44,524 nt of DNA from a virus. The stretch covers positions 1 to 44,524 of the IMG/VR virus record IMGVR_UViG_3300036402_000117, one strand, 5' to 3'. The notes under the pieces were generated by a model that saw nothing but the letters and a program-made list of their open reading frames with translations, had not been told where the DNA came from and made no database searches. Below are positions 7,676-15,415 of the stretch, piece after piece (within the stretch, counting starts at the first letter, position 1; each line of letters opens with the position of its first letter). The position numbers and the translations under genes were made by a program.

Positions 7676-8540
7676 CGAGGCCTTCCGCCGGGGCGACGTG
7701 CCGCCCGCGATCGACGCACGGGACGGAGAGACACGACTGCACCGCTACGAGTCGCAGTCGTTCCGCGGGTCGTTCCCCCGGTACGTCTGCCGCGATTGTG
7801 GCGTCGTGTCCACCTCCGCGAAAGCTGAGAATCCCTGCCCCGGTCCCGCCGCCGCGCCCACCGCTGAGGCCCCGACGCGGGAGACGGAGAGCTATCCTGC
7901 CGACTGGCCGAAGTGCGTGCGCTGTGGGAGGCCGATAGAGCGCGGCGCCGAGAAGACCTTCACGGTCTGCACGCCATGCTTTGACAGGCCGGGGGGCACG
8001 TTCACCCCCGCGTCTCCCCTCGCCGCGCCCCCGGCGTGCGCGAAGTGCTCTCACGAGGCGCATCCCGGCCGAGCGTGCATGTGGACGGTTCGCGCCGATG
8101 GGCACTTCACGTCATGCGGCTGCTGCATTTCCGCCCGCACCGCGCCCGCCAAGGCACCGGAAGCACTGTGCGCGTGCTGCACGCCGCCCTCGTTACAGCG
8201 GACCCACGACGCCCCCGCCGCGCCCACCGCTGAGGGACCGCCGCGTGAGCCGGGAGACAGCGAGACGTTCTCGCAGTACGTCACACGGACGAAGGGACGC
8301 GAGGAGGCGATCCGCCTCACCGCGATCATTGATGAGCAGCGGCGCGCCTTCCCCGATCTGATGGCTATGACGGCGCTGGTGCGCGCAATGGCGGATCGCC
8401 TCGCCTCGCCGCTCCGGTGCCCCATCTGCGACTGCCCGATGTTCGTGGGCTTCCACGAGCACGCCACGGAGGAGGACGACGGGCCGATCTGCCCCGTGTG
8501 CAAGCCTGCCGCCGCCACCCACTACCTCAACACGCCATGA
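7665..8540 (+). CDS. Hypothetical protein with multiple zinc-ribbon motifs
   Basis: A 291-aa protein from ATG 7665, with GAGGGAGG just upstream. It has five or more Cys pairs: CRDC (about 42), CVRC with CTPC (about 84-103), CAKC, CGCC, CACC, and a C-terminal CPIC...CPVC pair. The linkers are Ala/Pro-rich. The tandem ribbons look like repeated modules. Nothing catalytic is visible, and function is unknown. Confidence 0.55.
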   Translation: MGADEAFRRGDVPPAIDARDGETRLHRYESQSFRGSFPRYVCRDCGVVSTSAKAENPCPGPAAAPTAEAPTRETESYPADWPKCVRCGRPIERGAEKTFTVCTPCFDRPGGTFTPASPLAAPPACAKCSHEAHPGRACMWTVRADGHFTSCGCCISARTAPAKAPEALCACCTPPSLQRTHDAPAAPTAEGPPREPGDSETFSQYVTRTKGREEAIRLTAIIDEQRRAFPDLMAMTALVRAMADRLASPLRCPICDCPMFVGFHEHATEEDDGPICPVCKPAAATHYLNTP

Positions 8541-9115
8541 CCGGCAACGGCTGGACAACCTGCACGGTCGACGGGGGAGTGGTCTACGCCTTCCACGTCC
8601 CGTGCCGTCGCGCCTTCATCGTGCCGCAGGAGCACGTCTGTTCCTCCCCACCCAGCGGCGAGACAGCCCCCTGGTCGTCACCGTTCGGCTGTCCGGACAC
8701 CTGTAAGGCCGAGGTGCGCGGCTATCCGGCGCCGTGCATCGGGAACCCGGTCGCGCCGGCGGGCTGTATCCACCACGCCGAGCGGAGTGCGGCGGTGCTC
8801 GCGAAGCTCGACGAGCAGGCGGCGGCTCGCCTGGATCGGATGAGCGCGTGGAGTGATCGCCTCTGGGCCGAAGCGGAGCGCGTGGCGGCTGGGCAGGATG
8901 GCGCGGCGGTCGTTCGCGCACTGGCCGAGGCGAGCCGCGCGGTCTGGGCTGCGGGCCTGGATCACGCCTTCGCCGCGATGCGTGCCGAACTGCTCGAGGA
9001 CGAGATGTCTCTGGAGACTGCGACGGCCTTCGATGCGACGTGGCTGTCCGTGTTCGTCGTGACCCTGCATGTCGCCTCCTCCCCTCCCCCCGCGGACCGC
9101 CCCAATGCGCGCTGA
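8537..9115 (+). CDS. Hypothetical protein
   Basis: A 192-aa protein from ATG 8537 (ATGA overlap with the previous stop). The N-terminal third has scattered Cys (TCTVDGG, PCRR, HVCSS, GCPDTC, PCIG, GCIHH). The remainder is predicted to be mostly helical (AKLDEQAAARLDRM, RALAEASRAVWAAG). No known family is recognised. It overlaps the next gene by 11 bases. Confidence 0.5.
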   Translation: MTGNGWTTCTVDGGVVYAFHVPCRRAFIVPQEHVCSSPPSGETAPWSSPFGCPDTCKAEVRGYPAPCIGNPVAPAGCIHHAERSAAVLAKLDEQAAARLDRMSAWSDRLWAEAERVAAGQDGAAVVRALAEASRAVWAAGLDHAFAAMRAELLEDEMSLETATAFDATWLSVFVVTLHVASSPPPADRPNAR

Positions 9116-9359
9116 TCCGAATATCAAGTTGGACGCGACCGTGACCATCACGCTCACGGAGGAGGAGGCGCGCGTCCTCGGCCATCTGTGCGGCTACGAC
9201 CCGGGCGTCATCGTCCAGAACGTTACACGTGAGTTCAGCGTGGATGTCCTGCAGCGGGTGGCGCAGGGCGCGCGCGGTCAGTTGGAGACCGCCGTCGAGC
9301 GGATCGCCGCTGCCCGACAGGCCCTTCAACGGGCACCAGCCCAGCGAGACCTCCGATGA
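9105..9359 (+). CDS. Small hypothetical protein
   Basis: An 84-aa protein from ATG 9105. It has a beta-strand start (KLDATVTITLTEEEARVL) followed by a helical C-terminal half (LQRVAQGARGQLETAVERIAAAR). This is a common shape in short phage accessory proteins. No function is known. Its stop overlaps the start of the DUF4031 gene. Confidence 0.5.
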   Translation: MRADPNIKLDATVTITLTEEEARVLGHLCGYDPGVIVQNVTREFSVDVLQRVAQGARGQLETAVERIAAARQALQRAPAQRDLR

Positions 9360-9718
9360 GCGTCTACGTCGACGACATGCGTGCGCCGTTCGGGCGGATG
9401 ATCATGTGCCACATGATCGCCGACTCGCGCAAGGAGCTGGACGCGATGGCCGATCAGATCGGTGTCGCCCGCCGGTGGATCCAGAAGCCGGGCACCTACG
9501 AGGAGCACTACGACATCGCCCTCTCAGCCAGAAAGAAGGCCGTCGCCGCCGGCGCGGTCGAGGTGCCCCGGCGCGAGCTCGTGCTCCGCACCTGGTTGCG
9601 ATCACCTTACGCGCATCACCGCATCATGGCCGAGCGGAAGCTCGCCGAGTCGGCGGCGTCAGGCGCTCTCGTCAGCCCCGAGTTACATGCGTCGCCATCC
9701 GGTCCACGTCCGCCGTGA
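9356..9718 (+). CDS. DUF4031 domain protein
   Basis: A 120-aa protein with the DUF4031 signature in its first 75 residues: VYVDDMRAPFGRM, MCHMIADS, ELDAMADQIGVARRW, HYDIALSARKKAVAAGAVEV. The family is small and of unknown function, common in phages and their hosts. The C-terminal extension (from about residue 80) is less typical, and its last 47 bases overlap the 3' end of the opposed gene at 9672-10346. This suggests that insertion of that gene altered the original end. Confidence 0.7.
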   Translation: MSVYVDDMRAPFGRMIMCHMIADSRKELDAMADQIGVARRWIQKPGTYEEHYDIALSARKKAVAAGAVEVPRRELVLRTWLRSPYAHHRIMAERKLAESAASGALVSPELHASPSGPRPP

Positions 9719-10346
9719 CGCCGCCTGGTTCTAGCCCGAGACGCGCTAGGCGTCGATTGTGTCTTGCAAGGTGCAGGCGCCTGCGCAGTGATCCGATCAC
9801 AGGGATTGAGAACGTGGGACGTTTCTTGAGGTCCGCCAGAGTCGTGCGGGTTGTGGACTGCGGAATTACAAGAATGGCAGAGAGTTGTTGGTATTCCCAC
9901 CAAAGTGCGTCATGTAATTCGTGTCCGATCCAGAAGTGTTCATCAGCCAACTCCTGGAGTGCGTTGCTGATCCGCGTATCGACATCGTCCACTTCCGAAA
10001 TTCGCTCATCTCGCACCTCTTCGAACGCCTTTTCTATGACCGTGAGTTCTTCCTCCGATGGGGCTCCCCCAAAGAAAGTCTTCGTTAGGTGTGTTCGGAT
10101 CAGTGCCTCGTGCAACAGAGTGTTTGCCAGCCGGCGGGTAGCATTCCTGAGGTCAGTGAAGGTTGCGACCGCTTTCGCAATTCTTGGCATCCGCTCCTCT
10201 GCCAACGTCGCGCGCACCGCCTGTTTCGACTTCCTCGACTCAAGAGCTCGATTCGCGAGAAAGCCCACTCCTACTACAACAGACCCAAGCACGGCCTTGT
10301 CCAGCAAAGTGAGAAGCATCTGTTCGCGAAATGATAGGTCAGTCAC
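9672..10346 (-). CDS. Membrane-anchored helical protein, probable lysogenic cargo gene
   Basis: A 224-aa protein if GTG 10346 (TDLSFREQ) is the start; ATG 10319 is an alternative. A membrane helix runs DKAVLGSVVVGVGFLANRAL (about residues 16-36), followed by a charged, mostly helical cytoplasmic domain (residues 40-180) ending in an Arg-rich region. It runs against all its neighbours. Hand counts of two 60-base lines inside give 52% and 48% GC, against about 70% in the next gene. These are signs of recent transfer. Single-anchor helical proteins of this kind occur in mobile elements; superinfection exclusion or defence is inferred, not shown. No strong ribosome-binding site is seen. Confidence 0.65.
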   Translation of the reverse strand: MTDLSFREQMLLTLLDKAVLGSVVVGVGFLANRALESRKSKQAVRATLAEERMPRIAKAVATFTDLRNATRRLANTLLHEALIRTHLTKTFFGGAPSEEELTVIEKAFEEVRDERISEVDDVDTRISNALQELADEHFWIGHELHDALWWEYQQLSAILVIPQSTTRTTLADLKKRPTFSIPVIGSLRRRLHLARHNRRLARLGLEPGGVTADVDRMATHVTRG

Positions 10347-10370
10347 ACGCACGCTCGGATTGGGTGTGGC

Positions 10371-12830
10371 GTGAATATGCCCACCGCAGCAGCGGCCGCT
10401 ATCCTCACTCCACAGGGGGGCTTCGAGGCGGATCCGCGCGAGCTCGACACGTTCGTCCAGGCGCTCTTCCGCTACGCGGACGCCGGGGCGCACGTGTCGT
10501 GGCGTGCCTTCCGCGACGATCGGAAGGACGCCCCGCCCGTGTTCATCGAGTCGTCGCACGTGCTCGAGGATGGCCTCGGGCACCTCGCCACGGCGGCCAC
10601 GTACTGGGCGACGAAGGCGGCGCAGCATCCTGACCCGGTCGTCTTCTGCCCACCGATCGCCACCTTCACGAGTGCCAAGCGCGCCCGCGAGATCGATCTC
10701 GCCAACGGGCTCGCGCTCTCCGTCGAATGCGACGCGCACCCACAGCGCGCGCGCCAGCTACTCGAGCAGCTCCTGGGACCGGCGACCGTGGTCGTCGCCT
10801 CGGGCGGGGTCTGGAGTGATCCAGTGTCCCAGGAGCTCCACGAGAAGCTCCACCTGCACTGGCGCCTGGCCGAGCCGACGTCGGACGCCGGCGAGCACGC
10901 CCGCCTCAAGCGCGCGCGGATCCTCGCCACTCGGCTCGCCGGCGGGGACGCCACCAACATCCCCGCGGTGCATCCCATCCGGTGGCCGGGCTCCTGGCAC
11001 CGGAAGGCGAGCCCGCGCCTGGCGCGCATCGTCGTGGCCGACCTTGCCCGCGAGGTCACGCTCACCGACGCCCTCGCGCAGCTGGAGCTGGCGGCGGTCG
11101 CGCTCCCGCCGGACAAACGAGAGCAAATCCCCACGGAATCGTGGGGAACCCACGAGGGTGTGGGAAACCCAACGGCGGAGCTCGTCCGCCAGCTGATGAC
11201 GGGCGAGGCCATACACGCGCCGCTCTGTGCACTCGCGTGGCGCTACCTCCTGGGCGGCATGTCCGACGCGATGGCCGTCACCACGCTGCGCGGGATGCTC
11301 GACGCCATCCCCGTGGCCGTGCGCGGCGAGCCAGGGCGCTGGGAGGGGCATTATGGCGACGTGCCGCGCACCGTGCGCTCAGCGCGGGAGAAGATCGGCC
11401 ACGCGCCACCCGGCGGGCAGGCGGCCGACCTCGGGGACTTCGTCGCGAGCTTTACCCCCTCGCCGCCGGCGATCATCATTGCGCGGCCCGCCGATCGGCC
11501 GATGGAGATCCCGGCCGAGCTGCTCATCCCGCCCGGCGTCCTGGGCGACGTCGCGCGCTACGGGGTGGAGACCGCCGTCCGGCCGGTGCCGATCTTCGCC
11601 GCCCAGGCGGCGCTCGCGCTCGGGAGCGTGGTGCTCGGCCGCCGGTACGTCACCTCACAGCGCAACTACGCCTCGCTCTACTTCCTCAACGTGGCCAAGT
11701 CGGGCACGGGGAAGGAGGAGGCGAAGACGACGATCGAGCGCGTGCTCACCGCCGCCGGCGTGCGGCGCCTCGTGGGCCCATCGGCCTACTCCTCCGGCAA
11801 CGCCGTGTTCTCGGCGCTCCTTCGGAAGCCGGCGCACATCGCGATCATCGACGAGTTCGGGAAGTACATGGAGGCCGCGGCGAAGGAGTACGACAACTAC
11901 CGCGCGGACACGATCAAGCAGCTGATGGAGGCCTTCGGGCGCGTGCACGGCGACATGGCCACGCCGCAGTTCTCGACGATGACCATGTCGGCCGCCGCCG
12001 GCGCGGACATCGAGCCCAAGGTGATCCAGCGGCCGTCGATCACCCTCCTCGCCATGACGACGCCGAGCTCGTTCTACGACGCGATGCGAAGCGCCCGGAT
12101 CCAGGACGGCTTCCTCAACCGGTTCATCATCGCCGAGCATGCCGCGCCCCGCACGCCCGCCGGCGAATGGAGGGACATTCCCGTGCCCCAGGCCGCGGTC
12201 GACTGGGTGCACCAGATGCTCGCGCCGCACTGTCAGATGGACATGGGCGTCCTGGTCGACGGGATCCCCGACGCGGCCCTGGTGGAGTTCACGCCCGACG
12301 CCCTCGAGCGGACGAAGCTCTTCGAGCGGAAGATGCTGGCCCTCTCCGAGCAGCTCGATCGCGAGGGGCTCGGTGACATGCCGATCCGCTCCCGCGAGCT
12401 CGGGATGCGGCTCTCGCTCATCTGCGCGCTCTCGGACACGCCGGACACGCCGACGATCACGACCGACATCGTCGACTGGTGCTTCAGCTACGTCGAGTTT
12501 TTCCTCCACCAGACGCTTCACTCGCTGCGCACCCGCGTCGCCGACTCCACCACCGAGCGGACGCGCAACCAGGTGCTGGCCGCCATCCGGCTCGCCGGCG
12601 AGCGCGGCGTCACGAATCGTGACCTCAACCGCGGCAAGGCGTTCATCGGGCTCCCGAAGCGCGATCGCCAGGACGCGATCGAGTCGCTGCTCGCCGCGGA
12701 GCTCGTGGCCTGGGCGACCGTGCAGACCCCAGGACGTGCCCGCGTCGCGCTCGTCGCCCTCGATGACGCTGGCGCAGAGCCCAGCCTGGCACTACACTCG
12801 GAATCCCACCCTCAAGACGATGCTGCGTAA
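10371..12830 (+). CDS. Primase-helicase: RepB-type primase domain plus DUF3987-like ATPase
   Basis: An 819-aa replication protein. The N-terminal part (about 90-235) resembles the RepB/AEP primase fold: SVECDAHP with the catalytic-type acid, GPATVVVASGG, then ELHEKLHLHWRL and RWPGSWHRK. The C-terminal half (about 370-740) is a DUF3987-like ATPase with an atypical Walker A, AKSGTGK at 442-448, and Walker B IAIIDEFGK at 491-498, followed by an NRF motif. It would prime and unwind at the phage origin, which fits the iteron array immediately downstream. Start is GTG 10371 or ATG 10377. Only about 25 bases separate it from the opposed gene. Confidence 0.8.
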   Translation: MNMPTAAAAAILTPQGGFEADPRELDTFVQALFRYADAGAHVSWRAFRDDRKDAPPVFIESSHVLEDGLGHLATAATYWATKAAQHPDPVVFCPPIATFTSAKRAREIDLANGLALSVECDAHPQRARQLLEQLLGPATVVVASGGVWSDPVSQELHEKLHLHWRLAEPTSDAGEHARLKRARILATRLAGGDATNIPAVHPIRWPGSWHRKASPRLARIVVADLAREVTLTDALAQLELAAVALPPDKREQIPTESWGTHEGVGNPTAELVRQLMTGEAIHAPLCALAWRYLLGGMSDAMAVTTLRGMLDAIPVAVRGEPGRWEGHYGDVPRTVRSAREKIGHAPPGGQAADLGDFVASFTPSPPAIIIARPADRPMEIPAELLIPPGVLGDVARYGVETAVRPVPIFAAQAALALGSVVLGRRYVTSQRNYASLYFLNVAKSGTGKEEAKTTIERVLTAAGVRRLVGPSAYSSGNAVFSALLRKPAHIAIIDEFGKYMEAAAKEYDNYRADTIKQLMEAFGRVHGDMATPQFSTMTMSAAAGADIEPKVIQRPSITLLAMTTPSSFYDAMRSARIQDGFLNRFIIAEHAAPRTPAGEWRDIPVPQAAVDWVHQMLAPHCQMDMGVLVDGIPDAALVEFTPDALERTKLFERKMLALSEQLDREGLGDMPIRSRELGMRLSLICALSDTPDTPTITTDIVDWCFSYVEFFLHQTLHSLRTRVADSTTERTRNQVLAAIRLAGERGVTNRDLNRGKAFIGLPKRDRQDAIESLLAAELVAWATVQTPGRARVALVALDDAGAEPSLALHSESHPQDDAA

Positions 12831-12845
12831 GCACTTGCGGCACTC

Positions 12846-13121
12846 CTTCTGGCATCACCCCACCCCGCGCCCATGCCAGAAGCCCTCATTTCAACTTCCA
12901 TGATTCCAACGCGTTACACGATCCGCTGACCCTTCTGGCGCTTCTGGCACTTCTGGCGGGGGGTAGGCCCCTCTCTAATAGAGGCGGGAGAAACGTGTAC
13001 CCCATGCCATAAGCACCAGAAGTACCAGAAGGTATTACTCACTTATCTAACTCTCTAATTACTCAACGACTTAGCCACCCTCCCCTTCTGGCACCGCTCG
13101 ACTCCCCTTCCCTGCCAGAAG
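12846..13121. repeat. Symmetrical iteron array, candidate replication origin
   Basis: This gene-free stretch (12831-13149) carries ten copies of a 9-bp unit CTTCTGGCA or its complement. An outer inverted pair sits at 12846-12854 and 12874-12882. Three head-to-tail units start at 12932, 12941 and 12950. Three in the opposite sense lie around 13005-13031 (the first is degenerate). A second inverted pair is at 13085-13093 and 13113-13121. Both outer pairs span exactly 37 bp with 19-base loops. An AT-rich segment lies at about 13033-13075, suited to strand opening. Position after the primase-helicase supports an origin; an operator array is the alternative. Confidence 0.7.
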
Positions 13122-13149
13122 TGACCGAATCCCTCCCCAGAGGATCCCG

Positions 13150-13587
13150 GTGGTTCAGCCGACGACACTCACGCTCTCCCTGCCAGAGCCGCCCTCGATC
13201 AACCAGATGCTGGAGCTGGCCATGAAGCGCACGAGGCGCTCCCGGTCCGGCGGCTGGATGAAACGGGCGGTGCCCGGCATCGTGTACGACCAGGCGCACG
13301 AGGCGTACGACCTCCAGTGCCTCGCCATGGCCCGCACAGCCGATCTCCTGCCACGCTGGGCGCCCTGGCGCCGCTGGGAGATCAGCAGCGTGCACTTTCG
13401 CTTACATGGGCTCCGAGACCTGCCTGAGCTGATGGCCGGCTTGAAGTGGCCCGTCGACTTCCTGGTGGCGCAACGCTACGTCGTCGACGACAGCCCCCGG
13501 GAGCTGCTCGCCGTCTGTCTGCCGACGCAGGCGATCGCTCGAGCGAACCGAGGGGTCACCATCACGATCCGTGAGGTGGCGGCGTGA
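13150..13587 (+). CDS. RusA-like Holliday junction resolvase, divergent
   Basis: A 145-aa protein from GTG 13150, with AGAGGA at 13138-13143. It opens with LTLSLPEPPSINQML, the beta strand and P-x-S-x-N start typical of RusA. A later KWPVDFLVAQRYVVDDSPREL carries acidic residues where RusA has its metal-binding Asp cluster. RusA cuts four-way junctions during phage recombination. The match is to pattern and size (RusA is about 120 aa), and not every catalytic Asp can be assigned, so this is a moderate call. Confidence 0.55.
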   Translation: MVQPTTLTLSLPEPPSINQMLELAMKRTRRSRSGGWMKRAVPGIVYDQAHEAYDLQCLAMARTADLLPRWAPWRRWEISSVHFRLHGLRDLPELMAGLKWPVDFLVAQRYVVDDSPRELLAVCLPTQAIARANRGVTITIREVAA

Positions 13588-13955
13588 TCGCCGCCGCCAC
13601 ACTATCACCCAACGCGGTACCGGCCAGGGCCAGTCGCTACCTCGTGTGGCAGGGCAAGGAGATCCTGCGCGGCGTCGGGTTCCTCGAGGGAGACGTCATC
13701 AAGTGCCCATCGCACCACGTCGTGCGGCCGGACATGCTGCTCCTGGGCGACGGCGTGATCGTGTGTGACAACCGTCCAGGGAAGGGACACGCCGCCTGCG
13801 GGGCGCTGATCTACATCCAGGTGATCGCCGGCCGCGGCGCCACGAAGCGCCTCTGGCTCGCCGACTGCACCCGCGCCGAGATGCGTGAGATCGAACGACT
13901 CGGCCTCGACGCGGATGGCGTCCGCGCCTACTTCGGTGCATCGTTCTCGCGCTAG
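13584..13955 (+). CDS. Hypothetical protein with possible zinc site
   Basis: A 123-aa protein from GTG 13584 (GTGA overlap with the RusA-like gene). The middle has IKCPSHH...VCDNRPGKGHAACG, a Cys/His set that could bind zinc. Beta strands surround it (LVWQGKEILRGVG, LIYIQVIAG). No family is recognised. Confidence 0.5.
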   Translation: MIAAATLSPNAVPARASRYLVWQGKEILRGVGFLEGDVIKCPSHHVVRPDMLLLGDGVIVCDNRPGKGHAACGALIYIQVIAGRGATKRLWLADCTRAEMREIERLGLDADGVRAYFGASFSR

Positions 13956-13990
13956 TCGTCCCCCCTTCGTCCCTCACCAGGTAACGCGCC

Positions 13991-14248
13991 ATGAATCTCT
14001 GTTGGATCATCCCGCTTGCCGGTGGATCCGAGAAGCGTGACGTACAAGCGGCGGACCTGAAGGAGTTGCTGGCTTCCGGCTATCATGAATGGCGCCTCGT
14101 GTGTCATCGAGCGAGCGGCCCGCGAGAGATCACGCTGTACGCCCAAGGCGATGGGAAGACACCGCCGTCTGCGATCGAGGCGGCGAAGGGCGCGCGCCAC
14201 TTCTTCGGTGAGTGCGAGACAAACGAGGTGTTCAGGCCACACACCTGA
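13991..14248 (+). CDS. Small hypothetical protein
   Basis: An 85-aa protein from ATG 13991. It mixes short strands and helices (LKELLASGYHEWRLVCHRASG, REITLYAQGDG). No family or motif is recognised. It is the last gene before the promoter and leader region that precedes the packaging genes. Confidence 0.5.
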   Translation: MNLCWIIPLAGGSEKRDVQAADLKELLASGYHEWRLVCHRASGPREITLYAQGDGKTPPSAIEAAKGARHFFGECETNEVFRPHT

Positions 14249-14260
14249 GCAGCTGACATC

Positions 14261-14290
14261 TTGCGCGCTCGCTCGTCTCTGACGTAGACT
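14261..14290 (+). promoter_or_regulatory. Candidate late promoter before the packaging genes
   Basis: TTGCGC (14261-14266), an 18-base spacer and TAGACT (14285-14290) resemble -35 and -10 boxes, though each is weak. The TAGACTG word recurs at the same place before the second copy of the leader (35417-35423). That repetition is the best support for a real promoter. Confidence 0.4.
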
Positions 14291-14300
14291 GGTCCACATA

Positions 14301-14387
14301 GGGCAGCTCGACCGCCCACCCTAGCCGCCGTACCTGACACCGGCACCACTGACTCCTCTCACGAGGACGTCTGTTGGTGCCGGTGTC
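14301..14387 (+). promoter_or_regulatory. Structured leader, copy 1 (two hairpins joined by a conserved linker)
   Basis: A short hairpin (GGGC 14301-14304 with GCCC 14314-14317) is followed by a linker containing ACCCTAGCCGCCGTA. Then a 13-bp perfect stem (14336-14348 with 14375-14387) is topped by an inner TCCTC/GAGGA stem. A 32-base stretch (14316-14347) matches 35444-35475 with one difference. The A-T closing pair of the main stem is C-G in the other copy, so the stem base pair is conserved although the bases differ. A terminator, attenuator or antitermination site are all possible. Confidence 0.6.
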
Positions 14388-14389
14388 GT

Positions 14390-14794
14390 TTGCGTTTCCG
14401 GGAGCCACGTTCTGATCTGCCGTCTCGCCCCCCGCGCCCGTGCCCGCACCCTGGCTGCCCTCAGCTTACTGATGGCGGCCGCTGCGCTGCCCACCAGCGC
14501 GAGCAGCGCCGAGCCGAGGACGCGTACCGCGGGACCTCGAGCGAGCGTGGCTACGATCCCCGATGGCGACGATACCGCGCAGCCTACCTACGCACTCACC
14601 CGCTCTGCCGTGCCTGCGGAGCTCGCGGACGCGTGGTGGCTGCGACGGTCGTCGACCACATCGTCGCGCACAAGGGCGACCAGGCACTCTTCTGGGACCC
14701 GCAGAACCATCAGCCGCTCTGCCGCTCGTGTCACGGGCGCAAGTCGGCCACCGAGCCAGGCGGACGCGCGCACCGGCCCGAGTGGGCAGGATGA
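14390..14794 (+). CDS. HNH endonuclease of the packaging module
   Basis: An HNH nuclease of about 134 aa, the type encoded beside P27-like terminases. It has Cys pairs at CPHPGC and CAAH, then YDPRWRRYRAAYL, CRAC, and the HNH core TVVDHIVAHKG with Asp89-His90, Asn106 in PQNHQPL, and CRSCHGRK. In HK97-type phages such HNH proteins work with terminase in cutting the cos site. The start is uncertain: TTG 14390 is the first codon of the frame, directly after the leader hairpin, and later alternative codons also exist. Confidence 0.8.
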   Translation: MRFREPRSDLPSRPPRPCPHPGCPQLTDGGRCAAHQREQRRAEDAYRGTSSERGYDPRWRRYRAAYLRTHPLCRACGARGRVVAATVVDHIVAHKGDQALFWDPQNHQPLCRSCHGRKSATEPGGRAHRPEWAG

Positions 14795-14799
14795 CGACG

Positions 14800-14843
14800 T
14801 GTCACTCACAGGTGACAGCACCGACTGTCACCCACAGGTGACA
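14800..14843. promoter_or_regulatory. Two tandem palindromes between HNH and terS genes
   Basis: The 18-mer TGTCACYCACAGGTGACA occurs at 14800-14817 and 14826-14843, so the centres are 26 bp apart. Each has TGTCAC/GTGACA arms. Just downstream are CCCCGGGG (14893-14900) and an inverted repeat GTTTTG (14900-14905) with CAAAAC (14916-14921). The location suggests terminase-binding sites or the cos region; operators for a regulator are the alternative. Confidence 0.5.
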
Positions 14844-14944
14844 GGGGGAGGGGGCATCGGATCTCTGGGCCCTCAGCACCTAGCGACCGTTCCCCCGGGG
14901 TTTTGTGCACGTTGTCAAAACTCGACATGGGGGGGTCTGCGCTG

Positions 14945-15415
14945 ATGCCGGGCGGTCGTCCCCGCACCCCGACGCGCGTGCTGCAGCTGCGCGGCACGCA
15001 CCGGAAGGACCGCCACGGCTCGCCGGAGTCGGAACCGCAGTTCGCGGTGCTGACGGAGCTGCCGCCCTGCCCCGGGTTCTTCGACGACGTGGCGAGCTTC
15101 GAGTGGAGCCGTGTCGGCCCGGAGCTCGTTGCGAAGCAGCTGCTCACCGAGATGGACCTCGCGGCGTTCACGCTCTACTGCCTGAACGTCGCTCGCGTCG
15201 TGGCCTGCGAGAAGACGCTGCGCCTCGGGATGACCCTGCTCACCCCGCAGGGCTTCATCCAGGCGCGGCCCGAGGTGTCGATCGCGCGCCAGTGTGGGGT
15301 CGAGGTGCGGAAGTTCGCCCAGGAATTCGGCCTGACGCCGAGCGCCCGGACCCGCGTGCGCGCCCCGGAGACGGCAAAGCCGGCGCCGAAGAGCGGGTGG
15401 GAGGACGTCGGCTGA
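14945..15415 (+). CDS. terS: Terminase small subunit, P27 family
   Basis: A 156-aa DNA-recognition subunit of the packaging motor. The family opening MPGGRPRTPTRVLQLRGTHRK is present, with PPCPGFFDD and then helical segments (FEWSRVGPELVAKQLLTEMDLAAFTLYC) typical of P27-like TerS, and a C-terminal EVRKFAQEFGLTPSAR. ATG 14945 is preceded by a run of seven Gs (14929-14935). It lies downstream of the repeat sites at 14800-14843, which it may bind. The next gene starts on the stop (TGATG). Confidence 0.85.
   Translation: MPGGRPRTPTRVLQLRGTHRKDRHGSPESEPQFAVLTELPPCPGFFDDVASFEWSRVGPELVAKQLLTEMDLAAFTLYCLNVARVVACEKTLRLGMTLLTPQGFIQARPEVSIARQCGVEVRKFAQEFGLTPSARTRVRAPETAKPAPKSGWEDVG

Noticed and set aside
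10353-10739. N-terminal extension of the opposed gene at 9672-10346
   Set aside because: It would lie inside the primase-helicase start region and reads as charged noise; the membrane protein starts near 10346.
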